Assembly (NCBI GenBank): GCA_050736615.1
Contig: JBOHWL010000050.1
Coordinates: forward strand, 1-47,329
DNA: 47,329 bases
Direction of reading: 5' to 3'
DNA from: JBOHWJ01 sp050736615
GTDB taxonomy: Bacteria > Desulfobacterota > Binatia > Binatales > Binataceae
Shown: one piece after another, positions 41,758 through 47,329 of the stretch
Layout: each line of letters opens with the position of its first letter
Position numbering within the stretch: position 1 is the first letter of the stretch
Made by a program: the position numbers and the translations under genes
The notes under the pieces: model-generated
Seen by the model: the letters and a program-made list of their open reading frames with translations, nothing else
The model's database searches: none
Told to the model about the DNA's origin: nothing

Positions 41758-43059
41758 TTAGTGATGGCGCTGAAGGCTTGATCCTGCGCTCAGCGGATGC
41801 CCTGCCGCCGATATTTGCGAACTCCGCTCTTCGGAGTCGCACAAGGCGTTTGAGGCCGCTGCCAAAAAGCGCTGCCCGGTATCAATTTCGGTCAAAATCG
41901 TCCCGAGCTTTGCCAACGTGCGCAAATCGCGCACTCCGGGAGCGATTTCCGGTGCGATCACCAGCCGGACGCGAGGAGGTAATTGTTCGGCGAAAGCGGC
42001 GGCGCGCATGACGGCGGATTTCTCCTGGCGCGCATATTCTTCGAGATACCCGATAAGCGCACCGAGCCCGGATGGCGCACCGGCGCCGAAGCGCGATCGC
42101 AGTGAAGCGATTTCCTCCAGATGCGCAGGGATGCGCCGCGGTGCCGCTCGCAACGCATCGAAGGTGGCTTCGCTGACGAGCCGATTCAAAACGATCGCGC
42201 CAAGCCTCAGCCCCTGGTTCTCCATCTGTTCGCGCAGATCGGAAGCCTCGCGGAGACGGTCCTCCTCCGCAGTCGTTACCAGTACGAAATGCACGTCAGG
42301 CGAGTGGAGCAGCGCGTCGGTCTTGTGCAGGCGCGCGACAATCTCGTTAACCGCGCCGGCCGCGGCGGAAAAAAACTCCGAAATCGCGGTCAGCGTCCGA
42401 ACTCCGGCAAAACGCTCAAGCTCCCGTACCACGAACCGCGCGGCCCGGCCGGCCAGCGACAATGCGCGGTTTGGATGGGGCGTGAAGAGCCATTGCGCAG
42501 CGTGCGAATCCAAAAGCCGGATCAAATGAGCCGGCGCCTCGATGAATTCGAAGGCATGGCTGGCTGGCGGCGTGTCCACGATTTCCATTTCGAAGCGCGC
42601 GGCTTCATGCAGATCGTAAAGCTGTTCGAGCGCGGCATATGCTTCGGCGCCGGCGAAGCGCTCGGTCAGGCTTTGATAAAACGAATTGGCGAGAATTTGG
42701 CGGCGCGCGGCCGGTGTTTTGACAAAGCGCGCGACCAGTCCGTCCCAGGTGCGCTTCACGTCCAGCACCATCGCCCACAGCTTGAGCGAGGGATCCATCC
42801 CGGCGGCGCGCAGGCGGCGGGCGTCAAGCCGCGAGGGGCGCGCGCTCAGCTCAAGTCCGAGTGCGTCGCGCAAGCGCCGCGCCGGGTCAACGGTTACTAC
42901 TCCAGTTTCGAGGTGACGCACGGCGGCGGCCACGCCGAGCGCGGCGGCGACCGTGGTTTTGCCGACGCCGCCTGGCCCGAGCACGATCAGCGTGGTGCCT
43001 TTTCCGAGGAGTTCCTTCACGCGCTTACCCACCATAGCATTGCGTGGCCTTCGGCGCAT
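41758..43059 (-). CDS. ArsA/GET3-like ATPase, single domain
   Basis: 433 residues. The P-loop is LGPGGVGKTTVAAALG (about residues 27-42). Switch I reads VVTVDPARRLRDALGLEL, and IVDTPPASHAFEFI gives the A-loop DTPP. The signature lysine of deviant Walker A motifs (GKGGVGKT) is replaced by Pro. The C-terminal part has LGAIVLNRLVSEATFDALR. ArsA proteins drive arsenite efflux or tail-anchored protein insertion; here there is no arsB, arsR of the metal type, or partner. The first ATG is used and 43035 is possible. It is divergent from rmuC. Confidence 0.87.
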   Translation of the reverse strand: MRRRPRNAMVGKRVKELLGKGTTLIVLGPGGVGKTTVAAALGVAAAVRHLETGVVTVDPARRLRDALGLELSARPSRLDARRLRAAGMDPSLKLWAMVLDVKRTWDGLVARFVKTPAARRQILANSFYQSLTERFAGAEAYAALEQLYDLHEAARFEMEIVDTPPASHAFEFIEAPAHLIRLLDSHAAQWLFTPHPNRALSLAGRAARFVVRELERFAGVRTLTAISEFFSAAAGAVNEIVARLHKTDALLHSPDVHFVLVTTAEEDRLREASDLREQMENQGLRLGAIVLNRLVSEATFDALRAAPRRIPAHLEEIASLRSRFGAGAPSGLGALIGYLEEYARQEKSAVMRAAAFAEQLPPRVRLVIAPEIAPGVRDLRTLAKLGTILTEIDTGQRFLAAASNALCDSEERSSQISAAGHPLSAGSSLQRHH

Positions 43060-43189
43060 TTAACGAGCCTTCGCTGTCGGCTGTGGACAAAGATCGACAG
43101 CGGTTGACCGAGCGGTGGACAAAACTGAAGCCATTTGGTTCTGACCGCATGCTCGTCGGTAATACTATCGGCGGCAGGCTGGAGGAAGG

Positions 43190-44755
43190 GTGGCGACGAT
43201 GCTGGTTGTGCTAATAGTTGCGAATCTATTGCTCACGATTGTGGTGATTGTATGTTTTTGGCGGATGCGCGCGGGGATGCGGCAGGCAATTGGTGGCGCG
43301 ATCGAGCCACTGCGGCAATCGGTCTTTGAAATGTTCAACACCGCGATTGCGAACCTCGCCGTGCGGTTGGAACGCACCAACGGCGACCTGCGCCAGGAGC
43401 TGGCCGATCGCCTGGGCGGCGCCTTTCGTCAGATGCGCGACGCGGTTGACACGCAAATGTTGGCGGGGCGTACTGAGCAATCGCTGAGCCTTTCACAGGC
43501 GATTGAGCGGCTCGAAAACAAATTTGCCGGGCTTCAAGGCACCACTGAACAGGGCCTTGGCGTTTTTGCCGACCGTCAGGCCGGTTCGCTCAGAGAAGCC
43601 CGCTCGGAGCTGAGTAATTCGCTGGAACGCAGCGGCGCTACGTTAAAGGACGAACTCAGCGTCACCACGACCCGGATGCACGAGGCGCTCGAAGCGGTTC
43701 GCGCCAAGGTCGATGAGAAGCTGGAGCTTTCGGCGGTTCGGCAGAGTGAAGCGCTGGCGCGGATGCGGCAGGAATTGGCCGCTGCTCAGGAGCGTGGCGC
43801 CGCGGTGCTGAAAGGCGAACTCGCCAGTTTGATCGGCCAAACCCGCGAGAGCTTGGAGGCGATTCGAGGCGAGGTCGATCAGAAACTCCTGGCAATTAGC
43901 GACCAGGTGCGGAACAAGCTCGATCAAAACATCAAAGAGGGCTTTCGGCAGTTCGAAAAAGTCCAGGAGCATCTTCGCGCGGCGGAAGAGCAACTGCGCA
44001 ACGTCAGTACGCTCGGCGCGTCCATCAATGACCTGAACAATTTGTTAAAGCTCCCGCATCTGCGCGGCCGCTTCGGCGAAGAGAGCCTGGAACGGCTGCT
44101 CGAGGATTTCCTGCCGGCCTCAATGTACGAACTGCAGGCGGCAGCCGGTAGCGACGGCCGCGGACGCGCCGACGCAATCATTAAATTTCCCGACCGCGTG
44201 CTGCCGATCGATGCCAAATTCCCGCGCGAACAGGTGCTGGCACTGTTCGAAACCTCCGACCCCGCGCAGACCGCCGCCGCGCGCGAAAACTTCGCGCGCG
44301 TGATGAAGGAGCAGGGGCGCCGCATCGCCACCTATATCCATCCCGAAAACGGCACGACCGATATGGCGCTGATGTATCTGCCCAGCGAAACGCTTTACAT
44401 GGAGGCGGTGCTCAACGGTGAATTGGCCGAATGGCTCAACAAGCAGCACATTTTCCCCGTGTCGCCCAACACCCTGATCGTCACGCTGCAATCCATTCAG
44501 ATGGTGTTCAAGATGTACCAGTTCGCCAAGAGCTACGAACGCGTGACTGAAGAATTGAAAAAAGCCCAGACCGCATTCGCTCGTTTCGAAGGCCGCTTTG
44601 ACGATATCGGCAAATCTTTGGGCAAGGCGCAAGAGGCGTACGACGTCGCGCGCAACCATCTGAGCCGATATCGCACCAGGGTGATCGGCATGACCGGCGA
44701 GACGCCTCAATTGGAAGCCAACGACAACGGCCATTTCCCGCTCGCGGCGAAATAG
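43190..44755 (+). CDS. rmuC: DNA recombination protein RmuC
   Basis: 521 residues. Residues about 4-24 are a transmembrane helix (MLVVLIVANLLLTIVVIVCF), then a coiled coil to about 260. The RmuC nuclease-like domain follows with LNNLLKLPHLRGRFGEESLERLLEDFLP, IKFPDRVLPIDAKFPRE, TDMALMYLPSETLYMEAV and the PNTLIVTLQSIQMVFKMY segment. RmuC limits inversions at short inverted repeats. The GTG at 43190 follows GGAGG by 4 nt; an ATG at 43199 is possible. Confidence 0.93.
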   Translation: MATMLVVLIVANLLLTIVVIVCFWRMRAGMRQAIGGAIEPLRQSVFEMFNTAIANLAVRLERTNGDLRQELADRLGGAFRQMRDAVDTQMLAGRTEQSLSLSQAIERLENKFAGLQGTTEQGLGVFADRQAGSLREARSELSNSLERSGATLKDELSVTTTRMHEALEAVRAKVDEKLELSAVRQSEALARMRQELAAAQERGAAVLKGELASLIGQTRESLEAIRGEVDQKLLAISDQVRNKLDQNIKEGFRQFEKVQEHLRAAEEQLRNVSTLGASINDLNNLLKLPHLRGRFGEESLERLLEDFLPASMYELQAAAGSDGRGRADAIIKFPDRVLPIDAKFPREQVLALFETSDPAQTAAARENFARVMKEQGRRIATYIHPENGTTDMALMYLPSETLYMEAVLNGELAEWLNKQHIFPVSPNTLIVTLQSIQMVFKMYQFAKSYERVTEELKKAQTAFARFEGRFDDIGKSLGKAQEAYDVARNHLSRYRTRVIGMTGETPQLEANDNGHFPLAAK

Positions 44756-44787
44756 GGTCCCGGTGGCGCTAGCGGAGCGCCAGTTTT

Positions 44788-45795
44788 TCAGGCGCTCAAC
44801 TCGATCATCCGCTCGAGTGCGTCGCGCGCGCCGATGCGCACGTCATCGGGCAGTTCGATTTCGTAGCGCATGTTGCGCAGTGAATCGAGGGTGCCTTCCA
44901 ACGTGATCATCTTCATATAGCGGCACAATTTGCAGGCTTTATAAAAATGCTTGTCGGGCAACTCCATCAACAGCCGATCCGACAGGCCGCATTCGGTGAC
45001 GACCAGGAACTGGTCGGCCGCGCTCTCACGCGCATAACGCATCATCGCGCTGGTCGACAACACCGCGTCCGCCAGCGCGAGCACATCCTTGCGGCATTCG
45101 GGATGCGCGATCACTTTGATGCCGGGGAGCGCGCGTTTGACCTTTTCCACTTCGGCCGGGGTTATCTGATGATGCACATAGCAGTTGCCGTCCCACGAAA
45201 TGATGTGCTTGCGGGTTTGGCTCTGGACGTAATTGGCGAGATTCTGGTCGGGAACGAAGAGCACGTGGTCGGATTCGATTGCCTCGGCGATCCTGACCGC
45301 ATTGGCCGAAGTGCAGCAGGCGTCGGATAGCGCCTTCACGTCGGCGGTGCAATTGACGTAAGAGATCACCTTCAAATCCGGATAAAGCCGCTTTAGTTCC
45401 TCTTTGCGCTCGGCCAACGCTTCGGCGGTAATACTTTCAGCCAGGGAGCATCCGGCGCGCATGTCGGGCAGCAGCACGGTCCGCCCCGGATTAAAGACCT
45501 TGGCGGTTTCAGCCATGAAATGCACGCCGCAGAACACAATCACCTCGGCCTCGCATACGTCGCGCGCCTTGCGCGCAAGCTCCAGCGAATCACCGATATA
45601 GTCGGCCACTTCGAAAATTTCCGGCCGCTGATAATTGTGCGCCAGCACCACCGCCTGACGCTCCCGCTTGAGCCGATTAATCTCGGCGATAAGCTCGGCG
45701 TAATGCTCGCAGGTGGCGGCGGTATAATCGTTATGGCCCAAGGGGCCGAGTTTGCGATGGAGTTCCGTTCCGGTAATCGAGGTCCGCATGTCCAC
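44788..45795 (-). CDS. nadA: Quinolinate synthase NadA
   Basis: 335 residues. NadA condenses iminoaspartate with dihydroxyacetone phosphate to quinolinate, using an oxygen-sensitive 4Fe-4S cluster. The likely ligands are C116 (MRAGCSLAE), C205 (GNCYVHH) and C291 (KLCRYMKM). VVLAHNYQRPEI, FCGVHFMAETAKVF and VNCTADVKALSD are conserved. The GTG at 45795 lies 8 nt after AAGGA; an ATG two codons later is the alternative. nadB and nadC are not in the window. Confidence 0.95.
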   Translation of the reverse strand: MDMRTSITGTELHRKLGPLGHNDYTAATCEHYAELIAEINRLKRERQAVVLAHNYQRPEIFEVADYIGDSLELARKARDVCEAEVIVFCGVHFMAETAKVFNPGRTVLLPDMRAGCSLAESITAEALAERKEELKRLYPDLKVISYVNCTADVKALSDACCTSANAVRIAEAIESDHVLFVPDQNLANYVQSQTRKHIISWDGNCYVHHQITPAEVEKVKRALPGIKVIAHPECRKDVLALADAVLSTSAMMRYARESAADQFLVVTECGLSDRLLMELPDKHFYKACKLCRYMKMITLEGTLDSLRNMRYEIELPDDVRIGARDALERMIELSA

Positions 45796-45971
45796 TGTTG
45801 ATGTCCTTCTTCGAAGCGGCCGTCGTAGCTGACGTTTTGATAACGATGACTTTGCGTCAATTCGACGCTTAGGTTACCAAGTTCCGCGCGGTCCTCGCAA
45901 CCCGCGCATGGCAAACCGCACGCTATCTGGTAGGGTGCGAACGGGCGCCCGCCCGGTAAAGGAACGTTATC

Positions 45972-47120
45972 ATGCATGAGGCATTGGACCGCGAAATCGT
46001 TGAGGCCGTACGCCGGTTTGTTGATCGCGACGTGATTCCGGCCGCGAGCGAATTGGAGCATCGCGATGAATATCCGCATCAGATGGTCGCGCGGATGAAG
46101 GAATTGGGGCTGTTCGGCGCAACGATTCCGACTTCTCACGGCGGACTTGGTCTGAGCTTCAGCACGTATGCGCGCATCATGGCGGAATTATCCCGCGGCT
46201 GGATGAGTCTGGCGGGCGTGATCAACAGCCATCTGATCATGGCCTACGTTATCGCCAACCATGGCACCGAGGAGCAGAAAAAACGTTTTCTGCCGAGTAT
46301 GGCGGCCGGTGAAAAACGCGGCGGTCTAGGCCTTACGGAACCGCATGCGGGCAGCGATGTGCAATCGATTCGCACCACGGCGGTGCGCCGCGGCGACAGC
46401 TATGTGCTTTCCGGCAGCAAGATGTTTATCACCAACGCGCGCTACGGCACGATGCTCGCGGTCGCGGCCAAGACCAATCCGAAAGCCTCGCCCGCTTATC
46501 AAGGCATCAGCATGTTCGCGGTGGAAAAGAACGAGCGCGGTCCCAATGTGAGCCGCCAACTCAAGAAGCTGGGCTACAAGGGCATCGACACCTGCGAGGT
46601 GCTGCTCGAGGACCTCGAAGTGCCGGCCGATAACTTGATTGGCGGACGCGAAGGCGAGGGCTTCAAGCAGGTGATGAGCGCGCTCGAAGTCGGGCGCATC
46701 AATGTGGCCGCGCGCGCGGTGGGCGTCGGTCAGGCGGCCTTCGATAGCGCGATTCGGTATGCCCAGCAACGGACGGCCTTCGGCAAGCCGATCGCGCAAC
46801 ATCAGGCGGTCCAATTGATGTTGGCCGATATGGGCACGCGGCTGCGGGCGGCGCAACTGATGGTCGAAAACGCCGCGCAAAAGAAGGACGCGGGCGAACG
46901 CTGCGACGTCGAAGCCGGGATGGCGAAGCTGTTTGCCTCGGAAGCCTGCGCCAAGATTACGCTGGACGCGATGCGCGTGCTGGGCGGCTATGGCTATATG
47001 GCGGAGTTTCCGGTCGAGCGCTTTTATCGTGACGCGCCGCTGATGATGATCGGCGAGGGCACCAACGAGATCCAGGCGTTGGTGATCGCGCGCGGCCTAC
47101 TCGCCCGCAATCCGGCATGA
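45972..47120 (+). CDS. Acyl-CoA dehydrogenase
   Basis: 382 residues, full length. GGLGLTEPHAGSDVQSIRTTA is the FAD/substrate motif, YVLSGSKMFITNA the mid-domain strand, and RTAFGKPIAQHQAVQ the C-terminal dimer helix. LGGYGYMAEFPVERFYRDA and IGEGTNEIQ carry the predicted catalytic Glu, at the medium-chain/short-branched position. It dehydrogenates an acyl-CoA at C2-C3. The substrate class is open. It is divergent from nadA. Confidence 0.94.
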   Translation: MHEALDREIVEAVRRFVDRDVIPAASELEHRDEYPHQMVARMKELGLFGATIPTSHGGLGLSFSTYARIMAELSRGWMSLAGVINSHLIMAYVIANHGTEEQKKRFLPSMAAGEKRGGLGLTEPHAGSDVQSIRTTAVRRGDSYVLSGSKMFITNARYGTMLAVAAKTNPKASPAYQGISMFAVEKNERGPNVSRQLKKLGYKGIDTCEVLLEDLEVPADNLIGGREGEGFKQVMSALEVGRINVAARAVGVGQAAFDSAIRYAQQRTAFGKPIAQHQAVQLMLADMGTRLRAAQLMVENAAQKKDAGERCDVEAGMAKLFASEACAKITLDAMRVLGGYGYMAEFPVERFYRDAPLMMIGEGTNEIQALVIARGLLARNPA

Positions 47121-47329
47121 GGCGCGATTTATCTGAAAGTGACCATTTACGGACGGCGACCGGAATCTGCCGTCGCAAAATGGACAGGTTCTCCCAAAGT
47201 AAATTGCAAGAGCCGAGCGGCGGTCGCCAATTCGATATTTTGTCGGGCGGGGCGGCGCGAATCCTATCTGAATTCGCTTTAAGCCGAAATTAGGCCCCGC
47301 CGCACCAATCCAAATCGCCGAACGTAGTC
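47121..47329. other. Non-coding right end
   Basis: No gene is visible in these 209 nt. GGCGGGGC near 47249 and GCCCCGCC near 47294 could form a long-range stem. Confidence 0.5.

Noticed and set aside
43083..43123. Two GTGGACAAA sites in the arsA-rmuC gap as DnaA boxes or an origin
   Set aside because: Each differs from the DnaA box consensus, there are only two, and no dnaA, dnaN or AT-rich unwinding region is present.

Overview
This is a GC-rich chromosomal window from a bacterium with a bacterial-type (class A) RNase P RNA, thin Gram-negative-style signals (a lipobox lipoprotein, a secreted cupredoxin) and a soil-type catabolic gene set: three luciferase-like flavin/F420 monooxygenase-family proteins, three short-chain dehydrogenases, a type III CoA-transferase, a crotonase, an acyl-CoA dehydrogenase, an epoxide hydrolase and a TIM-barrel amidohydrolase. 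I infer an uncultured deltaproteobacterial relative, Binatota-like, from this mix; no marker gene here proves it. I see no phage, plasmid, integrase, transposase, CRISPR array or defence island.

Layout. 1-4.6 kb: an SDR cut by the left edge, a divergent crotonase, then a leftward four-gene run (ArsR-type regulator, PEP mutase/isocitrate lyase-fold enzyme, small membrane protein, AlkA-type DNA glycosylase). A palindrome overlaps the regulator's start codon. 4.8-7.8 kb: SDR, SnoaL-like protein, rsmI and a HAD phosphatase. 7.8-11.3 kb: epoxide hydrolase, a luciferase-like oxidoreductase and a nicotinamidase-like hydrolase. 11.3-13.2 kb: thiS-thiG-thiE behind a TPP riboswitch. 13.4-20.6 kb: alr, purH, purD, then a tightly overlapped trio tsaC-type / DUF1015 / histidine phosphatase. 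20.6-22.4 kb: a methyltransferase and a decayed patch holding a DNA ligase C-terminal remnant and a frameshifted DinB gene. 22.5-25.3 kb: CoA-transferase, SDR, clpP. 25.7-27.6 kb: a NirK-like cupredoxin and a TauE/SafE permease. 27.8-32.5 kb: glutathionyl-hydroquinone reductase, two luciferase-like oxidoreductases and an amidohydrolase. 32.7-39.6 kb: tRNA-Phe, gshB, rsmE, prmA, a glycerophosphodiesterase, dnaG, a CAU tRNA, a zinc-ribbon coiled-coil protein and rnpB. 39.8-47.1 kb: a large lipoprotein, an ArsA-like ATPase, rmuC, nadA and an acyl-CoA dehydrogenase.

The least ordinary structure is a dispersed repeat family built around the 13-mer GCGAGTCNGCGAG. It occurs at seven places, six intergenic (around alr, purH, purD, clpP and the HAD gene) and one inside dnaG, where two 36-bp units are read as a 12-residue tandem insertion in the primase. 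Other points of interest are the ArsR operator, a DinB gene with two apparently compensating frameshifts, the orphan ligase tail, a crotonase without either classical catalytic glutamate, and an ArsA-like ATPase without the signature lysine.
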